Shown here: one piece after another, positions 40,299 through 49,928 of the stretch | Layout: every line of letters begins with the position of its first letter | Position numbering within the stretch: position 1 is the stretch's first letter | Assembly: GCA_030697165.1 (NCBI GenBank) | Contig: JAUYQQ010000013.1 | Coordinates: 1 to 64,000 of the forward strand | Reading direction: 5' to 3' | DNA length: 64,000 nt | DNA from: Acidobacteriota bacterium | GTDB lineage: Bacteria; Acidobacteriota; Vicinamibacteria; Vicinamibacterales; UBA2999 | Notes under the pieces: model-generated | Databases searched by the model: none | What the model saw: only the letters and a program-made list of their open reading frames with translations | Told to the model about the DNA's origin: nothing | Translations under genes and position numbers: made by a program

Positions 40299-41435
40299 CT
40301 ACCCTGCCGCCCCTTCGGGATACTGCAACGCCAGCCGCAGTTCCTTGGTCAGGTTGTCGACGGTCGTTCCCTGGCGCTTCCATGCGCCGTCGGTCTCGAA
40401 GCGCAGCGCGCCAATGCGGCGGCCCCACGGCGAGATAACGCGGCCAATGGCCCGGAAGTCAGTGCGATCGGCGTGCTGCTGGTCGATCTTCTGCAGCACG
40501 TCGGGCGCCACGCGAATGAACGCGCGCAGGGCGGTCGCCGACTTGACGCTGTACTTGCGGCCGTTCCACGCCGACTCGAAAATGCTGGCGATCTGCTTGA
40601 GGTAGTTGACGAAGAACTTCTTCGACTCCTCGCGGAACTCGGCACTCTTGCGCGCGCCACCCAAGGCCGCCTCGTCCGAGAAGAGCTTCTTGAGTTCCTG
40701 CGCCAGCGGCGCCTGGCCGACGCGGCCCTTGCCGACACCGAGCAGCTTGATCTCGCCGTGCAGGGGAGATTCCTCGCGATCGTTAAGCGCCCGCACCACG
40801 TCGTGGGCGGCCGCCAGGGATTCGTCCCGGTAGAGCTGACGTCCCGACAGCGACACCAGGTGCGAGGCGTTCAGCCGGGTGTGCTTGGCGTTAATCGTCA
40901 CGAACATCTGGACGATGTGGTCTTCGGGCACGCGGTCGAAGATGATCGCGGGCACGGTGAAGGGCTCGTCGCCGAACCGATCGATGTCGGCGTGCAGGGC
41001 GAGCAACCGGTGCTGGCCGTCGATGGCGCGCAGGATGCCCTCGCGTTCCGGGACTTTCAGGCGGCCAAGCGAGGACCCGCTCTCGGACGCCTCGAAGCTC
41101 AGCTTCTCATCGCAGGAAATGATGACGGCGCCGGGGATCGAGGGCAGGTCGCGGGCCTGCCGGCATTGCTCGTAATACTGCACGAGCTCATCAATCTTCT
41201 TTCGGATGATCTGGCGTTGGTACGCCTTCTCATTCGAGGCGATGCGGCGTTCGAGCAGGTCCCAGTTGATCTTGGATTGGGCGGCCTTCTTCTTGCCCCT
41301 GACGCCCGCCTGTCCCTGGTCCTGATAGCTCAACACCTCGAAACGCACGAGCTTGTCGATATCACTGGCGGTCAGGGAGGCCTGATAGAATTGCACGCCG
41401 AACTGCTGCATCCGGATAGCGGCTACGCTGATCAT
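40299..41435 (-). CDS. DGQHR-domain (DndB-like) protein
   Basis: A 378-residue protein from ATG 41435 (or 41411). The key motif LRAIDGQHRLLALHAD, with the following VPAIIFDRVPEDHIVQMFVTINAKHTRLNASHLV, identifies the DndB/DGQHR family related to ParB-like nucleases. DndB regulates DNA phosphorothioation operons; other members sit in DNA modification or defence loci. No dndACDE or dpd genes are adjacent, so this one is an orphan. Lys-rich segment GKKKAAQSK near the N-terminus could contact DNA. Confidence 0.85.
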   Translation of the reverse strand: MISVAAIRMQQFGVQFYQASLTASDIDKLVRFEVLSYQDQGQAGVRGKKKAAQSKINWDLLERRIASNEKAYQRQIIRKKIDELVQYYEQCRQARDLPSIPGAVIISCDEKLSFEASESGSSLGRLKVPEREGILRAIDGQHRLLALHADIDRFGDEPFTVPAIIFDRVPEDHIVQMFVTINAKHTRLNASHLVSLSGRQLYRDESLAAAHDVVRALNDREESPLHGEIKLLGVGKGRVGQAPLAQELKKLFSDEAALGGARKSAEFREESKKFFVNYLKQIASIFESAWNGRKYSVKSATALRAFIRVAPDVLQKIDQQHADRTDFRAIGRVISPWGRRIGALRFETDGAWKRQGTTVDNLTKELRLALQYPEGAAG

Positions 41436-41561
41436 AAAGAGGCAGATTCTATAATCGCCTCCGCGCCCGCTCAATGGCTTTTGCCCAATTCCGAGGGCGA
41501 TCGGGGCCTGTAATGGCCTTACTATTCTCTGTAAGTCACTGCATTTGAAGGGTTTACAAAA

Positions 41562-44393
41562 ATGATCGCCCTCCTCGACAGAAAAGCGTTATTTGGCCTT
41601 CTCTGCCTCTTCGCCGTGGCCCTTGGGACCAGTCCCGTGTCCGAATCGGCCCTTGCCGCTCAGGGCAGGCAAGCCAGGCCCGCGGCGGCGGCCGAAAACG
41701 ACGCCGCATTTGCCGAGTTCGTGAAGAAGGCCACCACCAGGCCGGATTTCCTGTCGCCGCTGGTCGATCACCTGCCCAAGAAGGCGGGAGTGCCGACGCC
41801 GAAAGACATCCTGGGCTACCACATCGGCACCGAAAAGAAGCTCACCTACGTCGCCGATCAGCAGCGCTTCTTCCGCACGCTCGAGAAGGCGCTGCCGGGC
41901 CGGTTCAAGACCGAGGTCGTGGCCAAGACCGAAGAGGGCCGCGACATCATGGTCGTGTACATCTCGTCTGAAGCCAACATCAAGAACCTCGAGGTCAACC
42001 GGCAGAATACGCGCCGGCTTGCCGACCCGCGCGGCCTGACCGACGCGCAAGCGCAGCAGCTGGTCGCCGCCACCAAGCCGCACTACCACGTCAGTGCCGG
42101 CCTCCACAGCGGCGAAACCAGTCCCCCGGAAGCGGTCATGGAACTGGCGTACCGGCTCGCGGTGAGCGAGGAGCCGTACATCCAGCAGATTCGCGACAAC
42201 GTGATCGTCAGCATCACCGGCGCCACCGACGTTGATGGCCGCGATCGTTATGTGGACTGGTACTACGCCTACAAGATCGACGAGCTGTACGACGGCGGCG
42301 AAAACTTCGGTGGCCCGCCCTACTGGGGCAAGTACGTCTTCCACGACAACAATCGCGACATCAACTACGGCGTCGACTCGCTGCGGGCGCACCTGACCTG
42401 GTACCTGAACTGGGTGCCGCCCATCTGGCACGACCTGCACGAGGCGCAGACGCTGCTCTACACGTTCAGCGGCCAGCCGCCGCAGAACGCCAACCTCGAT
42501 CCGATCCTCTACACGGAACTGCCGTTCTTCGCGAACTACGAAGTGACCAAGCTGACCGGCTACGGCATGCCCGGCGTCTGGCACTTCGGCTTCGTCGACA
42601 TGTGGTCGCCCGGCTACCTTGGCTTCGCCGCGGCCAACCACAACGGCATGCTGCGGATGTACGAGATCTTCAACCAGGGCGGCGCCAACACGAAGAAGGC
42701 GCGGTTGTCGGGCAACCAGACCACGCGGCAGTGGTACCGGCCCAACCCCATGCCAGCCGGCGAGGTCGACTGGTCGATTCGCAACTCGATCAACTACGCG
42801 CAGACCGGCGTCCTCACGGCGCTCGAACTGACCTCGAAGTTTCCGGCGATGGTGGTGGAGAACTTCTACAAGAAATCGGCGAATGCGGTGAAGAAGGGGG
42901 CTGACAAGCCGCCGCATGCCTTTGTGATCCCCGGTGGCCAGCGCGACCAGACCCAGGTCGATCGCGTGGCCAACCTGATCCGCCGCCAGGCCATCGAGGT
43001 GCATCGCACCACCGTCGAGATCAAGGTCAAGGACGGCACCTTCCCCGCCGGCTCCTACATCGTCAAGCTGAACCAGCCGTACGGGCCGCTGGCCAAGACG
43101 CTGCTCGAGAAGCAGACGTATCCGGATCCGGCGCTCGCCACTTACGACGACAGTGCGTGGACGATGGGCATGGCCAACAACATCGACGTCAGGACGATCG
43201 AGGACAAGGCCATTCTTGATACCCCGGGTGCCTTGCTGACGGCCGATGTGGTCACGGCCGGCCGCGTTGACAGTGCCTCGGGTGCCTCAGGTGCAGTGAC
43301 CGTCGTGAAGCACAACGGATCGCTCAACCTGATCACGTTGCGGTACCGGCTGAAGGACGTGGCGTTCAAGGGGGCCAAGGCGGCGTTCAAGATCGGCGAC
43401 GCCGAGTATCCGGCCGGATCGTTCATCATCGAGTCAGCGGGCGATCGGGTGCGCAAGGAAGTGGAGTCGCTGGGCCTCGTCGGTACGGCGATCGCGTCGG
43501 CGCCAACCGTCGACACCGTCAACGTCGACCTGCCGCGCCTGGCGATGTACACCACCTGGGCGAACACCGAGAAGGTGGGCTGGGTCCGCCTGGCCTTCGA
43601 CCGCTGGGAGATCCCATACGACTTGATCCACAAGGACCACGTCCAGGCCGGCGCCAGCCTGCGCGGCAAGTACGACGTGATCGTGATGCCGCACCAGACC
43701 AACAACGGCAAGTCGATCGTGTACGAGCAGCCCAAGCTGTCGAAGCCGCTGCCCTACAAGAAGAACGACAAGTTCAAGTCGCTGGGCTTCTACGCCGAGA
43801 CCGACGATGTGCGCGGCGGCATGGGCCTGGCCGGTGCGGCCGAGTTCCAGAAATTCGTGGACGAGGGCGGTGTGTTGATGACGCTGGGGGTGGCCAGCTA
43901 CTTCCCGGCCGATTTCGGCCTCGCCAAGGGCGTCGATGCCCAGAGCCCGGCACCTGGGTTTTATGCGCCCGGGCCGTATGTCACGAGCGAGATCCTGCTG
44001 CCCAATCATCCCGTGATGTTCGGGTATCCACAGAAGACGTTGCCGGTTCGTTACGCTGGGGGTCCGTTGCTGCAGGCCGGTCCGCCCGCAGGGTTCGAGC
44101 AGTTTGCCGGTTCGTCACCCACTCGCCCACAGGTGATCGCGCGCTTCACGGGCGGGGAAGCCGGCGTGGTGAGCGGCCTGATGCGCAACCCCGATCAGAC
44201 GCGGAATCGGCCCATGGTCGTGGACGCGGCGTCGGGTAAGGGTCGCGTGATCATGTTCGCGAACAATCCGATCTACCGCTGGCAGACGTTTGGTGAACAC
44301 GGCATGGTGTTCAACGGGCTGTTGTTCTGGAACGACATGCCGGCACCGGCAGGCGGTGAGAAGCCGGTGCCGACGGCACCGGGACAGCAGTAG
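41562..44393 (+). CDS. Secreted M14 family zinc carboxypeptidase-like protein
   Basis: A 943-residue protein with signal peptide. The M14 zinc motif HxxE is in GLHSGETSPPEAV, the third ligand likely in PPIWHDLHEAQ, and substrate-binding parts include FHDNNRDINYG. A long C-terminal region (about 470-940) carries beta-rich and class I glutamine amidotransferase-like segments (DVIVMPHQT, EFQKFVDEGGVLMTLG, PVRYAGGPLL). It belongs to a group of large M14 proteins frequent in Acidobacteria and related soil bacteria. It should act outside the inner membrane on peptides. Confidence 0.9.
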   Translation: MIALLDRKALFGLLCLFAVALGTSPVSESALAAQGRQARPAAAAENDAAFAEFVKKATTRPDFLSPLVDHLPKKAGVPTPKDILGYHIGTEKKLTYVADQQRFFRTLEKALPGRFKTEVVAKTEEGRDIMVVYISSEANIKNLEVNRQNTRRLADPRGLTDAQAQQLVAATKPHYHVSAGLHSGETSPPEAVMELAYRLAVSEEPYIQQIRDNVIVSITGATDVDGRDRYVDWYYAYKIDELYDGGENFGGPPYWGKYVFHDNNRDINYGVDSLRAHLTWYLNWVPPIWHDLHEAQTLLYTFSGQPPQNANLDPILYTELPFFANYEVTKLTGYGMPGVWHFGFVDMWSPGYLGFAAANHNGMLRMYEIFNQGGANTKKARLSGNQTTRQWYRPNPMPAGEVDWSIRNSINYAQTGVLTALELTSKFPAMVVENFYKKSANAVKKGADKPPHAFVIPGGQRDQTQVDRVANLIRRQAIEVHRTTVEIKVKDGTFPAGSYIVKLNQPYGPLAKTLLEKQTYPDPALATYDDSAWTMGMANNIDVRTIEDKAILDTPGALLTADVVTAGRVDSASGASGAVTVVKHNGSLNLITLRYRLKDVAFKGAKAAFKIGDAEYPAGSFIIESAGDRVRKEVESLGLVGTAIASAPTVDTVNVDLPRLAMYTTWANTEKVGWVRLAFDRWEIPYDLIHKDHVQAGASLRGKYDVIVMPHQTNNGKSIVYEQPKLSKPLPYKKNDKFKSLGFYAETDDVRGGMGLAGAAEFQKFVDEGGVLMTLGVASYFPADFGLAKGVDAQSPAPGFYAPGPYVTSEILLPNHPVMFGYPQKTLPVRYAGGPLLQAGPPAGFEQFAGSSPTRPQVIARFTGGEAGVVSGLMRNPDQTRNRPMVVDAASGKGRVIMFANNPIYRWQTFGEHGMVFNGLLFWNDMPAPAGGEKPVPTAPGQQ

Positions 44394-44409
44394 TTTTCAC
44401 CAGGCCGCA

Positions 44410-44955
44410 TCAAGCGCGGGCCGAGAGGTACTCGCGCATGAGCTCGGCATTGCGGTCGTTGGCCTTGAACCAGACGTCGGCAAAGAAACCGACCACGGGA
44501 ATCGATCCCAGCACGAGATCGACCATGACGTTGGCCAGCATCTTTGAAACGAGGGCTGAAGGCGGGCCGTAGCGAAGTGTGCGCGCGACCAGGGTCAACG
44601 ACACCGCGGTACCGGCCAGGTCGCCGACGACGGGTACGAGCCCGATGACCGCATCGAGCCCGATCTTCCCAATCACCGGGAGCGTGATCGCGCTGTCCAT
44701 GAGCCGGGCCACCCGATCGATGTGCGCGCCGAAGAAACGGTTCGCCTCATCCAGGGGAATGCCGGTGGCCTCTGCGTAGTTGGCCAGGTGGGTAAAGGTG
44801 CGGGCGGCTGCCGCCCCGACCCGCCGATCGACCTCGACGGCCATGCGCTCCGCGGTGCGCACAAACAACCATCGCGTCACGAGATAGCCGACGACGCTGG
44901 CGACCAGCGCGAACACGAACGCCGCCAGCAGCCACCACACGAAGGTTTCGAACAT
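44410..44955 (-). CDS. DUF4112 membrane protein
   Basis: A 181-residue protein with an N-terminal helix (FVWWLLAAFVFALVASVVGYLV) and the DUF4112 core IGLDAVIGLVPVVGDLAGTAVSLTLVARTLRYG, followed by VMVDLVLGSIPVVGFFADVWFKANDRN. The family is widespread but uncharacterised. It faces the convergent M14 peptidase gene and lies divergent from the next hypothetical gene. Confidence 0.9.
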   Translation of the reverse strand: MFETFVWWLLAAFVFALVASVVGYLVTRWLFVRTAERMAVEVDRRVGAAAARTFTHLANYAEATGIPLDEANRFFGAHIDRVARLMDSAITLPVIGKIGLDAVIGLVPVVGDLAGTAVSLTLVARTLRYGPPSALVSKMLANVMVDLVLGSIPVVGFFADVWFKANDRNAELMREYLSARA

Positions 44956-45005
44956 TACGCTCGATTATGCTCCGGCTGAACTAACATCGCCGACTAGGAT
45001 CCTGC

Positions 45006-45509
45006 TTGTTACCCGCAGAGCCGCCGCCGTCGCCCGCGTTGCCGGTTGTCGAAACCCGCCCGGCCGAACCCGCCTATACGCCACTGCTGCCTATCGAGCA
45101 GGCACAACCGACGGCTCCACCCGTCGACTTCAAGGTCGAAGTCATCGGCAACCTGCCCCTGCAGCTCAAGTTTGAAGACCTCACCCGTCTGTTGGGCCGC
45201 CGGCAGGCCAGACCCAGCTTCAACCGCACGTATCCCCCCACCATCCTGGAGCTGATCACCCTGGTCAAGCGCAACCCGGAGAAGCCGCGCGACCGGCCAT
45301 GGAACAGCATCAAGGCGTTGACCATGCGGTACGACGAAGCCACCGGCACGGTCTCGGTGGAGTACTGCGTCGAGCACTGCGGTCACGACCCGCGCACCGG
45401 CGCGTTCGAGCCGAGACGCCGGATGGCCTGGTACCACGCTCCCGAAGCCACGGTCGCCGTCAAGGTCGACAAGAAGTTGCGCGACCTGGCGAAGTACGCC
45501 GAGCGCTAG
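45006..45509 (+). CDS. Hypothetical soluble protein
   Basis: A 167-residue protein from TTG 45006 with AGGA about 8 bases upstream. A Pro-rich N-terminus (PPPSPALPVVETRP) leads to a domain with VEVIGNLPLQLKFEDLTRLLG, RTYPPTILELITLVKRNP, and a Cys pair VEYCVEHCGHDPRTGAFE. No signal peptide is seen. I do not recognise the family. GC-rich third codon positions support it being real. Confidence 0.6.
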   Translation: MLPAEPPPSPALPVVETRPAEPAYTPLLPIEQAQPTAPPVDFKVEVIGNLPLQLKFEDLTRLLGRRQARPSFNRTYPPTILELITLVKRNPEKPRDRPWNSIKALTMRYDEATGTVSVEYCVEHCGHDPRTGAFEPRRRMAWYHAPEATVAVKVDKKLRDLAKYAER

Positions 45510-45512
45510 CCG

Positions 45513-46811
45513 CTACTTGATCACCAGCAGCCGGTAGTTCGCCGGATGCAGGAACTGGATGCCCGCCTCGGTCAGGATGGCATCGTCCTCAATGGGAATC
45601 CGCAGCTTGGCGCCGCCCCACTCCGCGATCGGCGTATACGCGAAGTACTCGAACGCGAACATATGCTGCGCGTGCATCACGAAGGTGCTCTGGAGTGGCT
45701 GCCAGGTGGTGAGTGACGGCCCGATGTCGTGACCGGTGTTGCCGACCGGGTGGAACCCATAGGCCACGTCGGTCTTGTCATCCTGGTTGGGCCGATTGAA
45801 CTCGATCACGCCGAACCCGGCCGCGCGCAGCGCGGCGTCCATGTTCTTCATGGTCTCGTCGGCGCGCACGCCGATCTTGATCGCCTTCTTCAGGGCATCG
45901 CGCACCGAGACCGCCTTGTCGAAGGCCGCCTGGATGCTGGCGGGAGGCACGGTCTCGCCGGGCTTCAGCACATAGGCGACGCGCTTGACGTCGGTGCCGA
46001 AGTTCATCAACTGGACGCCCCAGTCAATCATCATCACGTCCCCCGGCTGGATGATGCGATTCGACGAGGTGGCGACAATTCCGTTGGGGCCGGTGACATA
46101 GACCGACGGCATGTCGAACTCGGAGCCCAGGGCGCGATCGAGCAGCCGATCCTGCAGCCACCACGCCACGTCCTCGAGGGTGGTCTTGCCAGGGGTGATG
46201 ACCTCGTTCGAGAGCGCCCGCTCGGTCAACTGGATGGCAATGCCCGCGGCCTCGCCGAATGCCACGATCTCGGTGGCGACGCGCGGCGACCGAAAGTCGA
46301 CCACCAGTTTCTCGGCACTCGTGAAGCGCGAGGCATACGGTTCGCCGAGTGTCTTCGTCAAGTGCGCGAGCATGGTCACCGACAGGCCGTCGGCCGGGCC
46401 GATCTCGTCCGACATGTTGAGGCCAATGCGCTTGGGGTCGCGCGCCTTGACGTGGGCCGCCAGCGTCGCGGCCGGGGCGATGATGTCGTACGCGCCCGAC
46501 TGCGAAATCATGTAGCCGCTCGGGCCGAGGGCGGCACGCTCAATCCGGTCGCCGCCGCGATCGGTGAAGACGTAGTAGCCGATGCCGGTCACGTAGCCGC
46601 GGCCCAGGTCCTTCCACAGCGGGTCGTAGTGGTTCTCCTTGACGGCCACAATCCACATGTCGATGCCGTTGGCGCGCATCGCGCGCGGCAGCACCTGCTC
46701 GAACTTGTCGAGACGGATCTGGCGCTCCATCTCCCATCGCCGGCGGGCTTCCTGCGCGAAGGCCGGCAAGGCCAGCACCATTACAAGCGTGGTAGTCAGC
46801 AGAATCTTCAT
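45513..46811 (-). CDS. Exported M24 family aminopeptidase P / prolidase-like
   Basis: A 432-residue protein with a signal peptide (KILLTTTLVMVLALPAFA). The pita-bread metal ligands are seen as the Asp pair in MIDWGVQLMNFGTDVKR, His in GNTGHDIGPSL, and Glu residues in AFEYFAYTPI and IPIEDDAIL. It likely removes N-terminal residues next to proline in the periplasm. It precedes the acyltransferase gene, 33 bases apart on the same strand, and overlaps nothing. Confidence 0.9.
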   Translation of the reverse strand: MKILLTTTLVMVLALPAFAQEARRRWEMERQIRLDKFEQVLPRAMRANGIDMWIVAVKENHYDPLWKDLGRGYVTGIGYYVFTDRGGDRIERAALGPSGYMISQSGAYDIIAPAATLAAHVKARDPKRIGLNMSDEIGPADGLSVTMLAHLTKTLGEPYASRFTSAEKLVVDFRSPRVATEIVAFGEAAGIAIQLTERALSNEVITPGKTTLEDVAWWLQDRLLDRALGSEFDMPSVYVTGPNGIVATSSNRIIQPGDVMMIDWGVQLMNFGTDVKRVAYVLKPGETVPPASIQAAFDKAVSVRDALKKAIKIGVRADETMKNMDAALRAAGFGVIEFNRPNQDDKTDVAYGFHPVGNTGHDIGPSLTTWQPLQSTFVMHAQHMFAFEYFAYTPIAEWGGAKLRIPIEDDAILTEAGIQFLHPANYRLLVIK

Positions 46812-46844
46812 CACAGAACCTCAAACAAGGGGATGCCTCGAAGG

Positions 46845-48005
46845 CTACTTCAAGACCGGCGCGAAGATGCGGAACGGGCCGGTGAGCTTCACGCCAGCCA
46901 TCAGGCGATCCTTCCACAGCACGATCGCATAGAGCAACAGGCACAGGGCCGCGGTCGCCACGAGCGACCAACCAATCGGCAACGCACGGCGCAGCGGCCG
47001 GGCGAGCAGGCCGTAGACCATCTCCACGTGAATCCAATATACGAAGAGCGACGATCGTCCCAGAGTTGCCGTCACCACGCCGGGTGGTGCCGACACATAG
47101 CTGCCCAGCCAGCGCGGCACGGCGTGATGAAACCAGTCGATCCCCCGTGCAACGGGCACCATCGCCGCGCAGATCCCCAGTCGAATGAAGAAGAAGGTCG
47201 GCGAGCTGGTCCAGAAGTTGGCGACCGGATAGATGGACGGTTGGAACGAGGCCGCGTAGCCGAGGCCAATGCCGGCCACGCCGGCGGCCAGTAGCGACCA
47301 CTGCAGCCGAATCTCCTGCGAACGCGTCCGGGCAGCGTGAATCACTTCCCCAACGATCGCCCCTGCCAGCAGGAATGCGGCCCACGGAAACAGCGCAAAG
47401 TTGGTCCGGCCTGGCAGCGGCCTGATGTAAGCCTCGAGCGGATCGGGCAGGACCGCCAGCACACCCGCCTCGCGAATCAAGGGCGTGGTCATCGTCACCG
47501 CCGTCGTCGCCACCGCGAACAGCACCAGGCGGGTGAGGCGCGCATCGGACACCCGCCACAGTAGCGCGGCGGCCATCATCGCCAGCCCCATGATGTTGAG
47601 GATGTCGACCTTCAGGAAGTTGCTGAGCGGCCCCCAACCGAGCAACTGCGATTGCAAACGGAACAGGAACGCCAGGGCCAGGACCTGGGCGCCGCGTGTC
47701 AACGCCAGCCGCGCCGCCCCGGCGTGGCCGATTGACGCCGAGCGCATGGCGGCGGCCAGTGACAGCGTCAGCCCGGCCAGGAACAGGAACAGCGGGGCGG
47801 CCAGGCCGTTGATGAAGACGATCTGCCGGTAGAGGCCGCCCTGGCGGTCACCGTCGCGCGTCCACGCGTCGGTGACGTGCGCCATCACCATCACGATCAC
47901 GGCGGCGCCGCGCAGCCAGTCGAGGTAGACCTTGCGCTCCGGTGCGCTCAGGCTCGGACCTCGAACGAGGTGTCCAGTGGGAGGTCCTGGCGCAGCGAGT
48001 GCCAC
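46845..48005 (-). CDS. Membrane acyltransferase (HGSNAT/YeiB-like, DUF1624)
   Basis: A membrane protein of about 386 residues with about ten helices. The opening YLDWLRGAAVIVMVMAHVTDAW, with the conserved Arg-Gly and His in the first helix, then NGLAAPLFLFLAGLTLSLA and the later TLGRSSLFVYWIHVEMVYG, matches heparan-alpha-glucosaminide acetyltransferase-like proteins, which acetylate sugars from the cytosolic acetyl-CoA pool. The only standard start upstream of the fold is GTG 48005, overlapping the OsmC gene by 58 bases; a CTG start nearer 47955 is possible. Confidence 0.8.
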   Translation of the reverse strand: MALAAPGPPTGHLVRGPSLSAPERKVYLDWLRGAAVIVMVMAHVTDAWTRDGDRQGGLYRQIVFINGLAAPLFLFLAGLTLSLAAAMRSASIGHAGAARLALTRGAQVLALAFLFRLQSQLLGWGPLSNFLKVDILNIMGLAMMAAALLWRVSDARLTRLVLFAVATTAVTMTTPLIREAGVLAVLPDPLEAYIRPLPGRTNFALFPWAAFLLAGAIVGEVIHAARTRSQEIRLQWSLLAAGVAGIGLGYAASFQPSIYPVANFWTSSPTFFFIRLGICAAMVPVARGIDWFHHAVPRWLGSYVSAPPGVVTATLGRSSLFVYWIHVEMVYGLLARPLRRALPIGWSLVATAALCLLLYAIVLWKDRLMAGVKLTGPFRIFAPVLK

Positions 48006-48352
48006 ACCGAACAGTACTTGTCGCGCGACAACTGGATGGCCCGCTCCATCGCCTGGTCCGGCACGGCACCGGTAATCACGAAGTGCATGGTGAAGCTCAC
48101 GAAGTGACGCGGCGGTTCCTCGCGGCGCGCGCCGGTGATGGTGGCGGCGAGGGCGGTGAATTCGTGACGGCCCTTGGTGATGATATCGGCCACGTCGATC
48201 GCCATGCAGCCGGCCAGCGCCATGGCCACGGCTTCGACCGGCGACGGTCCGGCGGTGCTCTTGCTATCGAGGACGATCTCGGTGGTGCCGGAACGGGCGG
48301 CAAAACGCAGGTCGCCCTGCCAGGTGAGGGTTGCGACGGTTGGCGGTTTCAC
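47948..48352 (-). CDS. OsmC family peroxide-reductase-like protein
   Basis: A 134-residue OsmC-fold protein from GTG 48352. The two redox cysteines appear in ALAGCMAIDVADI and DKYCSVWHSL, with GPSPVEAVAMALAGC typical of the family. These enzymes reduce organic hydroperoxides using small-molecule thiols or lipoate. The 3' end overlaps the acyltransferase gene. Confidence 0.88.
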   Translation of the reverse strand: MKPPTVATLTWQGDLRFAARSGTTEIVLDSKSTAGPSPVEAVAMALAGCMAIDVADIITKGRHEFTALAATITGARREEPPRHFVSFTMHFVITGAVPDQAMERAIQLSRDKYCSVWHSLRQDLPLDTSFEVRA

Positions 48353-48490
48353 CCTAGCAGTATAGGGAGAATTGCCCCACCTGCAACTCTGCGCTCAGCC
48401 GCACCGTCAAACATTTATCGCCGGTTCGGGACCACCGCGCGAAAGGACGGGCCTGATGGACTTCGACCTGATTCTGCCGGGGCGGCATCG

Positions 48491-49903
48491 ATGATCTCTG
48501 CACTGGCCCTGGCGGCACAGGTGGCACTCGCCCCCTGCGCCATCGACGGCGTGCCCGGCGAGGCGCGCTGCGGCAGCTATCGCGTGTGGGAAGACCGCGA
48601 TACCAAACAAGGCCGGCAACTCGACCTCTCCATCATCGTGCTGGCGGCGACGACGGCGGATCGGCGTCCCGATCCGCTCTTCGCGCTGGCAGGCGGGCCG
48701 GGTGACGCGCCGTCGTTCAACGCGCGTTTCTTCAGCCGCGCCTTCAGCGAGATCCGCAAGAACCGCGACCTGATGCTGATCGACTTGCGCGGCACCGGCC
48801 AGTCGGCGGCGCTCACCTGCCCTGAACTTGCGCAGCCAGGCCCCTCGGGTGCGTTCGACGCGGATCTGTTGAGCGTGGCAGCGGTGCGTGCCTGCCGCTC
48901 ACGACTGGCAGCCACGGCCGACCTCACCCGCTACACCACCGAGACCGCGGTGGACGACCTGGACGAAGTGCGGCAGGCGCTCGGCTACAAGCAGATCAAC
49001 CTGTACGGGACCTCGTACGGCAGCCGGGTCGCGCAGGTCTACATGCGGCGTCATCCCGCCAGCCTGCGGGCCGTCACCATGAAGGGCATCGTGCCGCCGT
49101 CGATGGCGATGCCCGAAACGCACGCGCGCGCGGGTGAGGAGGCGTGGCAGGCGTTGGTGGCCCGGTGCAACCTGGACGACAACTGCCGGCGCGCCTTCCC
49201 CACGCTCGACGCGGACTTCCGCGGGTTGCTCAGCAGGCTCGACAAGGCCTCACCCATGCTTACGCTGCCGGGTAACGCCGATCGGGCAGCGACGGCGGTC
49301 AAGGTGACGCGTGGACTGTTCGCCGAGGCCTTCCGCAACGTCCTCTACACGCCCGACGGCCTGGCCCAGGCGCCGAAGCTGGTCGCGCAATTGCTCGCGG
49401 GCGACGAGCGCGGCCTGACGGAAACCGCGCTGGCGGGGCGCACGGTTCTTGGCGGCAATCGCCTGGCCGCGGGCTTCTTCCTGTCGGTCACCTGCACCGA
49501 AGACATCCCGTTCCTCAGCAAGGACGCGCGGTCGCAGGCTGAGGGGACGTTCGGCGGCGACTACCGGCTGCAGCAACAGACGGCGGCCTGCGCCGAGTGG
49601 CCCCGCGGCACGGTGTCGAGCGCGCACGGCCAGCCCACCCGGTCGGCCGTTCCCACGCTGATGGTCTCGGGAGAGTTCGACCCGGTGACGCCGCCGGCGG
49701 GCGCCGACGAAGTGCTCCGCGGGTTGCCGAACGGCGCGCACGTCGTGATGCGCAACAACGGCCATCCCATTGGCAATGCGGAAGCGTGCATCAACGGCAT
49801 GTTCGCCGCGTTTCTCGAGACCGGATCGGCCGCGGGTCTCGACCGTTCGTGCGCCGCGGCCATTCCGGCACGGCCATTCCAGCTCTCGGGATCGAAGCCG
49901 TAG
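48491..49903 (+). CDS. Secreted alpha/beta hydrolase with TAP-like C-terminus
   Basis: A 470-residue hydrolase from ATG 48491, divergent from osmC. The N-terminal hydrophobic segment is short (ISALALAAQVALAPC), so it may be exported. Motifs are FALAGGPG (oxyanion), NLYGTSYGSR (nucleophile), FDPVTPP (acid) and NNGHPIG (histidine). This is the tripeptidyl aminopeptidase/proline iminopeptidase type. Cys-rich features (TCPELAQ, CRSRL, RCNLDDNC) suggest disulphides. Confidence 0.88.
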   Translation: MISALALAAQVALAPCAIDGVPGEARCGSYRVWEDRDTKQGRQLDLSIIVLAATTADRRPDPLFALAGGPGDAPSFNARFFSRAFSEIRKNRDLMLIDLRGTGQSAALTCPELAQPGPSGAFDADLLSVAAVRACRSRLAATADLTRYTTETAVDDLDEVRQALGYKQINLYGTSYGSRVAQVYMRRHPASLRAVTMKGIVPPSMAMPETHARAGEEAWQALVARCNLDDNCRRAFPTLDADFRGLLSRLDKASPMLTLPGNADRAATAVKVTRGLFAEAFRNVLYTPDGLAQAPKLVAQLLAGDERGLTETALAGRTVLGGNRLAAGFFLSVTCTEDIPFLSKDARSQAEGTFGGDYRLQQQTAACAEWPRGTVSSAHGQPTRSAVPTLMVSGEFDPVTPPAGADEVLRGLPNGAHVVMRNNGHPIGNAEACINGMFAAFLETGSAAGLDRSCAAAIPARPFQLSGSKP

Positions 49904-49907
49904 GGGT

Positions 49908-49921
49908 GGGACTTTAGTCCC
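49908..49921. repeat. Dispersed palindrome after the hydrolase gene
   Basis: GGGACT-TT-AGTCCC, a member of the small palindromic repeat family also found in nagA and near the ALG1-like gene. It fills the 25-base gap between two convergent genes. Confidence 0.6.
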
Positions 49922-49928
49922 GCCCAAC

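Noticed and set aside
40252-40605. Plus-strand frame over the 3' part of the DGQHR gene
   Set aside because: Shadow frame; no start signal and no family.
48005-48005. Certain start of the acyltransferase at this GTG
   Set aside because: It would overlap the OsmC gene by 58 bases and adds unlike residues; kept only because no other standard start precedes the fold.
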